This document shows, piece by piece, positions 7,028-15,545 of a stretch of 64,000 bases of DNA (its first letter is position 1; each line of letters opens with the position of its first letter). The stretch is from Candidatus Uabimicrobium amorphum (lineage in GTDB: Bacteria > Planctomycetota > Uabimicrobiia > Uabimicrobiales > Uabimicrobiaceae). The stretch is taken from assembly GCF_009002475.1 (NCBI RefSeq), contig NZ_AP019860.1:7330501-7394500 (forward strand), in the 5' to 3' direction. A model generated the notes under the pieces. The model searched no databases. It was not told the DNA's origin and saw nothing but the letters and a program-made list of their open reading frames with translations. Made by a program: the position numbers and the translations under genes.

Positions 7028-8035
7028 CTAACGAATAAACCCCTGTATAGGAAGCGTAATCACCGCCTGATTTTTATTTGAAGTCTGTATCGTCACCGTA
7101 CCGCGAAACTCCCCGCGTTTTTCTCTTCCGGAAACTTTCGAAAAGAATTTTATTTCATAGTACTGGTTTTCAATAATTGGAAAAATCTTTGCGGAAATAA
7201 ACGGAAGAGAACACTTCACCGATGTAACCACGACTCTTTCGTTCTCCTCTGTGGGATATACCATTAAATTGCGCGATGCTTTCTTGCCTTTTCTCAGCAT
7301 TCCCATAGCAATGTGTTCACGGCTCAAGCTAATATCTCCCGCTATTTTGGCGAAGAATGGCAAACTAATCACTTCTTTTTGCGGAATGTCAGTGGTAAAG
7401 ACCAAGTTTCCGGTAGCTTTGCCAAAAGAAACCTCTTTGGATACGCTTACTTTTACCCAAAAGGCACGTCGCTTTCCCGGATAAAGCTTATCATAGGTAC
7501 CATAACCGGAAGAGACCGTAAAACGATTGCGCATATTTGCTTCATTAATTTTTAGTGTTACATTTTTTACTTGAAAATTGGGATAGTTGAGCGGCGAAAG
7601 CCATATTTGTTTTTCTACTTGCTTACCACGGCGAAATTCACCAAAAGAAAGTATATCATCGGATAAGTGATGGTTGCGCAGTACATGGGCATCGAAACGT
7701 AGTACCAAAGGATTTGATTGCAAATTCGTATAGACGTGTACCTCTGTTTCTTGCGGACCTTGTTTGCCTTTAGGACTGTATTTCACTGTGATTTTTGTGC
7801 TTTTGCCCGGTGAAACATTACGTGTGTTTGGCTCAATGTATGTACAACCACAAAATGTTTTCACTTGAGTAATGTTCATCATTTTTCCGCTGACATTGCG
7901 CAATGTAAACGTACCGGTAACCTCATCGGTATCGCGTATGGTTTTTAGGTGAAGAATTTTAGGTGTAATATCGACAATTCCATCCGCAAAAACACACAAC
8001 GGAAAAAACAGTAACGTAATAAGTAATCTATTCAT
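7028..8035 (-). CDS. Secreted DUF1573 domain protein
   Basis: A predicted exported protein of 335 residues. The ATG at 8035 gives a clear signal peptide (MNRLLITLLFFPLCVFADG), while the longer frame from 8083 would bury it. The region from about 20 to 115 has the DUF1573 pattern: GTFTLRNVSGKMMNITQVK, then the CGC motif (FCGCTYIEP) and SPGKSTKITVKYSPKGKQG, ending in a TN motif. This Ig-like fold is common in secreted planctomycete and Bacteroidetes proteins. The remainder appears to hold two more beta-rich repeats. It is the third gene of a minus-strand operon, 35 bases after the oxidoreductase. Function unknown; it probably acts in the periplasm or at the surface. Confidence 0.85.
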   Translation of the reverse strand: MNRLLITLLFFPLCVFADGIVDITPKILHLKTIRDTDEVTGTFTLRNVSGKMMNITQVKTFCGCTYIEPNTRNVSPGKSTKITVKYSPKGKQGPQETEVHVYTNLQSNPLVLRFDAHVLRNHHLSDDILSFGEFRRGKQVEKQIWLSPLNYPNFQVKNVTLKINEANMRNRFTVSSGYGTYDKLYPGKRRAFWVKVSVSKEVSFGKATGNLVFTTDIPQKEVISLPFFAKIAGDISLSREHIAMGMLRKGKKASRNLMVYPTEENERVVVTSVKCSLPFISAKIFPIIENQYYEIKFFSKVSGREKRGEFRGTVTIQTSNKNQAVITLPIQGFIR

Positions 8036-8070
8036 AAAACCCCTGCATTTCTCTTTAGTTAGTAAAAAAA

Positions 8071-9096
8071 TTATGGAGAGCACTGCAATAGAACCTTCCC
8101 CGCAGTCATGTTGTCTTCATATGTTTTTAAAGCGTTCTGGATATCATCCAACGGAGATTTTTGTTGGATATGAGTACTGAGATCACTACTGAGAAGTTTT
8201 TGCACTTTACCGGCAATACTAATTTTTTGCAGCAAACTTTTTTCTTTTAACCACTTACTGAGCCAAAAACCGCGCACAGTTTTTTCTTGAAAAATAAGAT
8301 CTCCGGGATGGATGTTTACGGCTTCGCGTGATAGAGCGCCATAAACCAATAATTCCGATTTACGTGGCATCGCCGCGGCTATTTGTGCCGAAAGTTCTCC
8401 ACTAACGGCTTCAAGAGCAATGGTCGCATGCAATTTATGACACAATTCGCTCAATGCTTCGTCAAAATCATCACGACTACTGTTGACTACATACTCCGCC
8501 TGCTCTTTTTCTTGCAGTAGTTTCACCTGCTCCTCACGACGTACTACGTTAATGACCGGTATGGAAAAACGTTTACCAAGACGTATCACCATTTTTCCCA
8601 GTGCACTGGCAGCTGCTGTTTGTACAATTGCCTTGTGGCGGCCAGCCAACGCTTCATCAACCATGCCCCACGCCGTCATTGGATTTACGATCATCATCGC
8701 GGCCTCATGATCAGCGACAAATTTTTTCAGCGGCATACAATAATCACTGCCTGTTAGCATATAGTTTGCCCATGTACCGCCACCGGTTTCTGTTGCTCCA
8801 CATGCCACGCGTTTTCCTAACAAGAATTTGGATGTAAAACCTCCTCCTGCGGCAACAACAATGCCACACCCTTCAAAACCTGGAACAACGGGAAGTTCTT
8901 TTTTTACTCCGTACAGTCCCTTAGTGAACATTAAGTCCGAGGGATTTATTGGCGAAGCAATCATTTTGACAAGCACTTCTCCGTCTTTAGGCAACGGAAC
9001 TTCTACCTCTTGAACTTCGACATCCGCTTGGTCTTCGTTATAACTCTTTAGAACAACCGCCTGTGCTTTTTGGGGAATCTCTTCTATTTTTTTCAT
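8071..9096 (-). CDS. MDR-family (zinc-independent) NADPH oxidoreductase, quinone/enoyl reductase-like
   Basis: A medium-chain dehydrogenase/reductase of 341 residues. The N-terminal GroES-like domain has EVLVKMIASPINPSD and VVPGFEGCGIVV, and the Rossmann half includes IVQTAAASALGKMVIRLGKR, the position of the usual AASSxVG loop. Cysteine ligands for catalytic or structural zinc are not evident, which fits the quinone-oxidoreductase or enoyl-reductase branch using NADPH. The substrate cannot be told. The ATG at 9096 is preferred over the TTG three bases upstream. It lies 8 bases after the coiled-coil gene and upstream of the DUF1573 gene, within one operon. Confidence 0.88.
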   Translation of the reverse strand: MKKIEEIPQKAQAVVLKSYNEDQADVEVQEVEVPLPKDGEVLVKMIASPINPSDLMFTKGLYGVKKELPVVPGFEGCGIVVAAGGGFTSKFLLGKRVACGATETGGGTWANYMLTGSDYCMPLKKFVADHEAAMMIVNPMTAWGMVDEALAGRHKAIVQTAAASALGKMVIRLGKRFSIPVINVVRREEQVKLLQEKEQAEYVVNSSRDDFDEALSELCHKLHATIALEAVSGELSAQIAAAMPRKSELLVYGALSREAVNIHPGDLIFQEKTVRGFWLSKWLKEKSLLQKISIAGKVQKLLSSDLSTHIQQKSPLDDIQNALKTYEDNMTAGKVLLQCSP

Positions 9097-9104
9097 CAAA
9101 CAAC

Positions 9105-10385
9105 CTATTCAAAGATTGCAAAACACTCTGTAAGAGTTTTTTGCAACTTACTTTCATCCAATTTTTCAGTTTCTTCTGCCAAATCGACATATTCCAAAAC
9201 CAAATTACCATTTTTTTCATAGCTTACAAAATTTAAGTTGCCGTCAGCAAATGGTATTTTGGGAACAATTTTTGATAAATAATGCACTTGCAAACCCTCT
9301 TGGACTTGCACCTGTACCCTACGACGCTTTACCACCAATTGCATTGTGGAAATGACATCGTGTACCACATCTTTTTTAAAAGGTTCAAGGTCCACACCTG
9401 CGGCAGCACTCAATATGAAAATGGCTTTCTTTTGAAATATAGTTTCCAATTCGAGTTTTACTTTTTGCGCCGTGTATTTGCCCACGGTAAATTGCATAAT
9501 CACTTCTATTATTTTGCTATTGTTGTAAGGAAAGTCAACAGCGATTTGTGCAGAATTCTTACCTTTTTTGCTGGTAAAGTCCGGCATGGGCATCGTATCA
9601 ATGTTTTTAATCGCCGAAATTTTTCGTTTCGCGCGCTTTGATACAGGAGTTTGCCCTTTACTTTCGCTATTCTCTTCTTTTTTGTTTTTGCCAAAAAATG
9701 ACATGAAACTAGTATGGCGTTTTCCAACTTCTTTTATGAATGTTGTGTAGACATGCTCTCCATATTTTTCTAGCGTATTTTTTAAATTTTCAATTCCTTG
9801 TTTAAAGATATCTAACGCCATCGCTAATTCTTGTAACATACTACTTAGAGCATGAAGCAAAGATACCTCTTCAATAAATTGGCCTTCTAGAATATCTTTG
9901 TTGAGTTTATTGTAAATTTTTAATTCATGCTCAAAATTCTCAAAACGATTTTTTGTTTGTTCTTTGCTGTGATCTATTTGCTGTATAAAATGATCGAGTT
10001 TTTCGATCATTTGTTGCGCAAAAGAATCTACAATGCTGCACACAGCCTCTTTTAAATCATTTTCCGCAATTTTTTTTCCATAAGCATTGACTTTTGTGGA
10101 AAATTCCGTACGCAACATTGGAATCATACGACTTTCAACTAGCTTACCGATTGCTTCATGAATGTAGTCGAGTGTCGTAGCGATACTGTCAAAAGAAATT
10201 TTAAAATCCGGATCTTCGTAATATAGTTGCGATTGACTCACCATATCCTTTAAATTGATCAAGTCGTCTAGAATTTTTTCCTCGAGCTGGATTCGGTATT
10301 GGCGTACATCTTGTTGTACAAATTGTACAAATTCTGTCGATTGGTAATGCATTGTATCAATGCAATGTTCTACTTTATACTTCAT
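9105..10385 (-). CDS. Uncharacterised coiled-coil protein
   Basis: A 426-residue protein with no signal peptide or membrane segment. Residues 1-240 are almost wholly helical and heptad-like (for example EKLDHFIQQIDHSKEQTKNRF, LSSMLQELAMALDIFKQGIE). A basic linker follows (FFGKNKKEENSES, SKRAKRKISAIKN). A mixed alpha/beta C-terminal region from about 275 contains the repeated-valine strand KRRRVQVQVQEG. I do not recognise the family. AGGA lies seven bases before the ATG. It is the first gene of the minus-strand operon and is divergent from the pseudokinase operon starting at 10509, with 123 bases between them. Confidence 0.75.
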   Translation of the reverse strand: MKYKVEHCIDTMHYQSTEFVQFVQQDVRQYRIQLEEKILDDLINLKDMVSQSQLYYEDPDFKISFDSIATTLDYIHEAIGKLVESRMIPMLRTEFSTKVNAYGKKIAENDLKEAVCSIVDSFAQQMIEKLDHFIQQIDHSKEQTKNRFENFEHELKIYNKLNKDILEGQFIEEVSLLHALSSMLQELAMALDIFKQGIENLKNTLEKYGEHVYTTFIKEVGKRHTSFMSFFGKNKKEENSESKGQTPVSKRAKRKISAIKNIDTMPMPDFTSKKGKNSAQIAVDFPYNNSKIIEVIMQFTVGKYTAQKVKLELETIFQKKAIFILSAAAGVDLEPFKKDVVHDVISTMQLVVKRRRVQVQVQEGLQVHYLSKIVPKIPFADGNLNFVSYEKNGNLVLEYVDLAEETEKLDESKLQKTLTECFAIFE

Positions 10386-10508
10386 TATTCATTCCTTTGA
10401 TGTTATAATTAAATACATAAATCAGCAGCTTTTACTTATTTACAATAGGACCCTCATCTGTTTTTCGAGCTTAGAACTACCATTCAAGCAAAAGGGAATA
10501 ATACTAAA

Positions 10509-13265
10509 ATGCCCGTTAATAATCGTTTTTTGGCCTCCATTCAAAACATGGATACCCGATCTGAAGTTGCCAAGCACTCGTTTGCAACAACAGAAATTAT
10601 AGTTGTAGATATTAGTGATTTATTGTGGACTGCGAAAGAAAAAAATACGGCACAAAGTAAAATATCTCCCGTATACCAATGCAAAGTAGTGGGAGAGATC
10701 GTTGTAGCGAATAGGCAAATGATACTTCCCGATGATTTTTTAGTACTCACACCAAAAATATCTTCCACAATGAAATCATTAGAGGTAGCTCCGCCTGCGA
10801 AACAAGTATTAAAAAAGCAGGTCAGCAATGCCATTTGGATAGGTGCTAATGTTGAGAACTTATCGTGTGAGAAAGCTATTATCACCGATGCGAAAAACTT
10901 TGTTTATGATGAGGGATTAGAGGAAAGAGGGCCTCTATCCAAAAATGATTTTATTCAACCCAATATCGAAAAACCGAAAAAACTATCTCAAAGACAAATA
11001 ATTCATATTGGCGAAAAACCCGCCAAGAATAACTTATGGAAACCACAGGAAAAGCAGGTAGATTTATTTAATAATGAGTTTGTGACACCCCCATCACAGA
11101 ACGTCCCGCACTCTCAAGATTCGAAAATACACAATTCGCAGCCCCCAAAAGTACCGGTAAATAATGCCCATGTTTTACATCCACATCTACGACAAACTTC
11201 GCGGACCTCAATGAATTCGAGCATCGCTTACCAATATCGTTTTGAAGGACTATATGCACGCAATCGACTCGGAAATCTTTATTTTTGCCAAAATCGCAAC
11301 ACGAATGATCGACATCTAGCGCTTATCTTACACCGACAATATTCTTTTGCCAGTGTATCCACACTTCAGTCTTTGGCAAAATTACGCCATCGCTATATCT
11401 TGCCCGTAAAGGATATTGGGCTACACAAGGGACACACCGTTGTGTTCATGGCTGTAGATAGAATTACGCCTCTACGTATGTATATCAAAGAGAATGATCT
11501 GTCTATTCAACAAAAATTATACTTAGTGCAAGCGCTGATCACAGCGATTGAATATGCACATAGTTATAACATTCGCCACGGAAATTTGTCGATGTCAAAT
11601 ATATTTATGGACCCTCAAGGTTGTCCAAAAATAATGGGATTTGCGGTAAGGAAAACCAAGCCAACGCACATACCTGCAAATGGCTTAAAGCAACTAAGTT
11701 CTGCTTTGCCAAATCGACTGCGTATTTCCAAAAAAGATAAACGCAACGACCTAGTAGCCATAGGTTATATACTTTTTGAGTTACTCACCGGTAAAGCAGC
11801 CCTACGCCGCGACACAATGAATAAACTGCGTCGACGTTCCGATTTACAAGAAGTATCTTTTCCAAAACATTTACAAAAAACCATCCCGCGACAATTGCAA
11901 TTTATTTGCTTAAAATCGGTAGACACTCGTGCCGATTACGGTTACGAAACATTGCATGACTTAAAGGAAGAGATCAATTCTTTACTACAAAATGATCATC
12001 ACGATGAAAAGTGGGGATTTTATTCATATCGTCTGAAAACATGGTGGGGTAAACATCGCGATCGCGCCAATGTATATTTTATTGGCATCGCAATATTTAT
12101 GAGTTTGTGGCTTGTACCTTCAAATTTGAAGGTACCTTCGATGTTTGATCCAAACGCTAAGGCGGAAGAACAAATTATTGCCGAGCTTATCGAGGACTTG
12201 CAAAGTAATGACAAGGTAACTTGTGTTCTCGCCATTAAAAAAGCGGCGGAGTTAGGAGAATCGGCCAAAAACGTACTTCCTCTATTGCAGCGTTTAACAT
12301 GGCGTGATGAGGCCGTAATTAGTGAAAACGCACACGATGCCATCGCCGCGATTCGCAAAAAAATAAATGGTGGTGAATTACAAAACTTGGATAGTGATGA
12401 AATTCTCGCAATGTTGCAAAATCGCTTTTCTGATAAGAGACGGCAAGGTTTAGATGCCGTGGAAAAATTAGAAAAAGTAGAAAACCCCATCATTGAAAGT
12501 CTACTGTCTATCGCCTCATTTGATGCTTCCAGTCACATTCGCGATAAAGCAAAGTCCATTTTAGAAAAAATCAAATTAACTGAAAATAATTTCGTAACGT
12601 TCACCAAACTTTTAAGAAATCGTACCACTCATGTAAAACGTCTGGTTTTGAAAAAGGTATTGGCCTCCTCTGCTGTGGACAAAGAAAATATTATTCGATT
12701 GTCCATTGAATTTCTCGACGATTACAATTCATATAATCGCGGATTGGCGATTTCTTTTCTGAAAAAAGAAATCAATAATGAAGAAAAGTGGATTCGAGCG
12801 TTGGTACCCAAACTGCGCAAAGCAAATATTGAAATGCGTCAGGATATATATGAAATATTAGGGCGCATAACCCCCATACATCCAAAGAACTCTGCATATT
12901 TTGTAGAGCTTCTGCGGGAAAAAAACAGTTACGTCAATACATATGCGCAGCAAGCCTTTGCTCAAATTGATTTGCGTTATGCGCAAACAACACAGTACTT
13001 GCTGGAAGACGCTTATAACCGCGCTATAAAAACAGACAAAGAGTGGATCTTGCGTGGTTTAGCAGAAAACGATTATAAATGCCCAACGATCATACCTCTT
13101 CTCGAAAAAGCTTTACGCGATCCAAATGTTAGCGTTCGTAAATGGGGAGCCATTTGTGCTGGACGCATGCGACGAATGGCAGTGCCACTTATTCCTGAAC
13201 TCGAAGCTTTACTAAAAGGACGTGCAGGAAAAGAAGCTCAAAAAGCCTTAGATAAAATCCGTTAA
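10509..13265 (+). CDS. Membrane pseudokinase with C-terminal HEAT repeats
   Basis: The 918 residues form three parts. Residues 1-235 are a polar, proline-rich N-terminal region. Residues 236-490 are kinase-like, but the catalytic motifs are lost: the glycine loop is degenerate (ARNRLGNLYF), the lysine position reads LALILH, HRD is RHGN (about 354) and DFG is MGF (about 374). It should therefore not phosphorylate. A membrane segment (about 522-540, FIGIAIFMSLWLVP) precedes about 360 residues of HEAT-type helical pairs (VLPLLQRLTWRDEAV, IIPLLEKALRDPNVSVRKWG) that would lie outside the cytoplasm. It is first in an operon with SDR, msrA, nagB and an RND permease, the SDR starting one base after its stop. 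A scaffold or sensor role is inference. Confidence 0.85.
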   Translation: MPVNNRFLASIQNMDTRSEVAKHSFATTEIIVVDISDLLWTAKEKNTAQSKISPVYQCKVVGEIVVANRQMILPDDFLVLTPKISSTMKSLEVAPPAKQVLKKQVSNAIWIGANVENLSCEKAIITDAKNFVYDEGLEERGPLSKNDFIQPNIEKPKKLSQRQIIHIGEKPAKNNLWKPQEKQVDLFNNEFVTPPSQNVPHSQDSKIHNSQPPKVPVNNAHVLHPHLRQTSRTSMNSSIAYQYRFEGLYARNRLGNLYFCQNRNTNDRHLALILHRQYSFASVSTLQSLAKLRHRYILPVKDIGLHKGHTVVFMAVDRITPLRMYIKENDLSIQQKLYLVQALITAIEYAHSYNIRHGNLSMSNIFMDPQGCPKIMGFAVRKTKPTHIPANGLKQLSSALPNRLRISKKDKRNDLVAIGYILFELLTGKAALRRDTMNKLRRRSDLQEVSFPKHLQKTIPRQLQFICLKSVDTRADYGYETLHDLKEEINSLLQNDHHDEKWGFYSYRLKTWWGKHRDRANVYFIGIAIFMSLWLVPSNLKVPSMFDPNAKAEEQIIAELIEDLQSNDKVTCVLAIKKAAELGESAKNVLPLLQRLTWRDEAVISENAHDAIAAIRKKINGGELQNLDSDEILAMLQNRFSDKRRQGLDAVEKLEKVENPIIESLLSIASFDASSHIRDKAKSILEKIKLTENNFVTFTKLLRNRTTHVKRLVLKKVLASSAVDKENIIRLSIEFLDDYNSYNRGLAISFLKKEINNEEKWIRALVPKLRKANIEMRQDIYEILGRITPIHPKNSAYFVELLREKNSYVNTYAQQAFAQIDLRYAQTTQYLLEDAYNRAIKTDKEWILRGLAENDYKCPTIIPLLEKALRDPNVSVRKWGAICAGRMRRMAVPLIPELEALLKGRAGKEAQKALDKIR

Positions 13266-13266
13266 G

Positions 13267-14085
13267 ATGAAATATTTTTACGACAAAATAGTCGTGGTAA
13301 CTGGTGCAGGCTCAGGAATTGGTAAAGCCGTTTGCCAAATACTAGGCAAAGAGACCTCCGCCATTGTGATTGCCATTGATATAAATTACGATGCCTGCAA
13401 AAAAACGATACAAGAAATCAACCAAAATTTGCAACAAGCATTTGCATGCGATGTTTCTGATTTTGATCATTTTTCGCAAGTCATCGAAAAGATTTACGCT
13501 AGGTTTTTACGCATAGATATCTTATTCAACAATGCCGGTATTGGAATTGCGGGAGAAATAAAAAGTCTAAATATCGACGATTGGTATCGAATCATCGACA
13601 CCAATATCAAAGGTGTTATCCACGGAACACATCTGGTATATCAAAAAATGCTACAACAAAAACAAGGCCACATAATAAATATTGCGTGTTTAGCAGGCCT
13701 CATTCCCTTTCCCGATGTAACGGTGTATTCGATGAGTAAGCACGCAATCGTAGGCTTTTCTTGCGCTTTGGCTTTTGAAGCAGCAAAATACGGAATTCGC
13801 GTTACCATGGTATGCCCCAGTGCTGTCGACACCGAAATCGTTCATAATAGTAAATATGTCGGTATGTCGGAAGAATTTGTCGAACAAATGTGGCGAAAAA
13901 TACCGAAAATGAGTCCGGACCGCTTTGTTTTTTTAATGCTACGCAAAGTTGCGCGCGGAAAAAAAGTGATCTTGCTTCCCTTTTCTAGCAGATTCGTTTG
14001 GTGGCTATATCGTCTTTGTCCCAGTGTTGTTCTGCGTTGTCTAGCTATTGGTGCCAAATGGGCAAAAAGTAAGGAAAAAACATGA
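13267..14085 (+). CDS. Short-chain dehydrogenase/reductase with Cys at the catalytic Ser position
   Basis: A classical SDR of 272 residues: cofactor motif TGAGSGIG (12-19), an acidic residue after the second strand (AIDINYD) favouring NAD(H), NNAG near 89-92, and the YSMSK active site with Y154 and K158. The residue 13 before the tyrosine, normally the catalytic serine of an ISS pattern, is C141 (INIACLAG). The last 40 residues are hydrophobic and may bind membrane (FVWWLYRLCPSVVLRCLA). The start follows the pseudokinase stop by one base, and its TGA overlaps the msrA ATG (ATGA), so translation is coupled on both sides. Substrate unknown. Confidence 0.92.
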   Translation: MKYFYDKIVVVTGAGSGIGKAVCQILGKETSAIVIAIDINYDACKKTIQEINQNLQQAFACDVSDFDHFSQVIEKIYARFLRIDILFNNAGIGIAGEIKSLNIDDWYRIIDTNIKGVIHGTHLVYQKMLQQKQGHIINIACLAGLIPFPDVTVYSMSKHAIVGFSCALAFEAAKYGIRVTMVCPSAVDTEIVHNSKYVGMSEEFVEQMWRKIPKMSPDRFVFLMLRKVARGKKVILLPFSSRFVWWLYRLCPSVVLRCLAIGAKWAKSKEKT

Positions 14086-14741
14086 ACATTATCACTGTCA
14101 ATGATACCACTGCGAAAAGCAGTATACAAACAGCGACATTCGCCTTGGGCTGATTCTGGGGTCCTGATGCCCAGTTTGGGTGTATCCCTGGAGTTGTCAG
14201 TACCCGAGTAGGCTATGCCGGAGGAACTATCGATGATCCAACGTATCGCAATATGGGAGACCACATTGAAACACTTGAAGTGGACTACGATTCGCAAGTA
14301 GTTTCTTTCGCGGACCTGCTCGAAGTTTTTTGGAAAAGTCGTCGCCATGACCGTCCACCATATTCGCGACAATACAAAAGCGCTATTTTTCCACATACAC
14401 AGGAACAATCGCATATCGTACAAGAGACACAAAAGGCATACAAAAAAAAATATCAGGTGTCGTATGTCGAAGTCATCGAAAAGTTTACGTTTTACATGGC
14501 AGAAGACTACCATCAAAAATATTGGTTGCAGCACACGCCTTTTTTGCTCATGCTCTTTTACAAAGTGTATAAAGACGATCTAATGCCAACATTGTTCCGT
14601 TCTACTGTCGCGGCGAGAGTAAATGGTTACATCCGCGGCTATGGTAAATTTTCTCAAATACAAGCTGAATTTCCCAAATTTAATTGGCCACAGGAAAAAC
14701 AACAAGAAATACTTGCCTTTCTTGAAAAAAGAGATCTATAA
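14082..14741 (+). CDS. msrA: Peptide methionine sulfoxide reductase MsrA, selenoprotein (UGA at catalytic site)
   Basis: Starting at the ATG that overlaps the SDR stop, the frame runs 219 residues with one in-frame TGA (14151-14153, residue 24). This is exactly the catalytic position of the family motif GCFWG (here ALG-UGA-FWGPDAQFG). Downstream lie VGYAGG, FWKSRRHDRPPYSRQYKSAIF and FYMAEDYHQKY, the full MsrA domain that reduces methionine-S-sulfoxide. Because the only stop falls on the nucleophile and sequence after it is fully conserved, it reads best as selenocysteine. A hairpin 18-38 bases after the UGA could be the SECIS element. Its TAA directly touches the nagB ATG. The alternative is a nonsense mutation. 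A caller ignoring Sec would start it wrongly at 14253. Confidence 0.85.
14171..14191 (+). promoter_or_regulatory. Putative bacterial SECIS hairpin in msrA
   Basis: CCA (14171-14173) pairs with TGG (14189-14191) and GGG (14178-14180) with CCC (14186-14188). A U-rich bulge GTTT lies on the 5' side and a TGTAT apical loop contains GU. The loop begins 28 bases after the UGA, within the usual bacterial range for recruiting SelB. The upper stem is short. A competing hairpin CTGGG/CCCAG lies nearer the UGA. Confidence 0.5.
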
Positions 14742-15536
14742 ATGGAAGTGATTATTCTCAAAGAACCACAACAAATCGCAAAGAAATGTGCGGATATTTT
14801 CCAGGAAACCATTTGCCAAAAACACAATGCTGTTTTGGGATTGGCGACCGGAAGTACGCCAATTTTATTGTATCGCGAATTAGTTGATCGATACCAAAAG
14901 CAACTATTGTCTTTTGAAAATGTGGTTACTTTTAATCTAGATGAATACGTTGGATTAGCCCCTGAGCATCCACAAAGTTATTCTTATTTTATGCAGCAAC
15001 ATCTATTTAAATACATAAACATTTCCTCTAAAAACACACATCTACCAAACGGAATTGCCCAAAACCCCATTCGCGAAAGTCGTGAATACGAGGAGAAGAT
15101 ACGCGAATACGGCATTGATTTACAATTACTCGGTCTTGGCAGCAATGGACACATCGGCTTCAATGAACCAACATCGAGCCTCGGATCGCAGACACGAATA
15201 AAAACACTTGCACAACAAACCATCGAAGATAATAGTCGCTTCTTTTCCGCAGATGAGTTCCAACCCACGTTAGCCATCACCATGGGGATTGGTACCATTA
15301 TGTTTGCAAAACGCGTTGTCCTATTGGCCATTGGAGAAAAAAAAGCACGTGCTATCCAACAAGCCATTGAGGGACCAATAAGTGCGTGGTGCCCAGCTTC
15401 CGCCTTACAAATGCATCCGCATACTACTTTTATCATCGACGAAGAAGCGGCGCAGTTTTTACAGATGAAAGACTACTACCACTGGGTTTACAAACAGCAA
15501 CAGCAACTACTGCAAAAATTACACAACGAAAAATAG
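14742..15536 (+). CDS. nagB: Glucosamine-6-phosphate deaminase
   Basis: This is a 264-residue enzyme of the usual length converting glucosamine-6-phosphate to fructose-6-phosphate and ammonia. Family motifs are present: the phosphate-binding LGLATGSTPILLYRELV near the start, the catalytic-base region FNLDEYVGL, LGLGSNGHIGFNEP, and the C-terminal region with AIEGPISAWCPASALQMH. It would recycle amino sugars, for instance from peptidoglycan. It is the fourth gene of the 10509-18662 operon, directly touching the msrA stop and nine bases before the RND gene. No nagA is visible nearby. Confidence 0.95.
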   Translation: MEVIILKEPQQIAKKCADIFQETICQKHNAVLGLATGSTPILLYRELVDRYQKQLLSFENVVTFNLDEYVGLAPEHPQSYSYFMQQHLFKYINISSKNTHLPNGIAQNPIRESREYEEKIREYGIDLQLLGLGSNGHIGFNEPTSSLGSQTRIKTLAQQTIEDNSRFFSADEFQPTLAITMGIGTIMFAKRVVLLAIGEKKARAIQQAIEGPISAWCPASALQMHPHTTFIIDEEAAQFLQMKDYYHWVYKQQQQLLQKLHNEK

Positions 15537-15545
15537 GAAAATCTT

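Noticed and set aside
14253..14741. Short MsrA starting at the ATG 14253
   Set aside because: It would lack the catalytic motif; the upstream sequence in the same frame continues MsrA homology through a single UGA.
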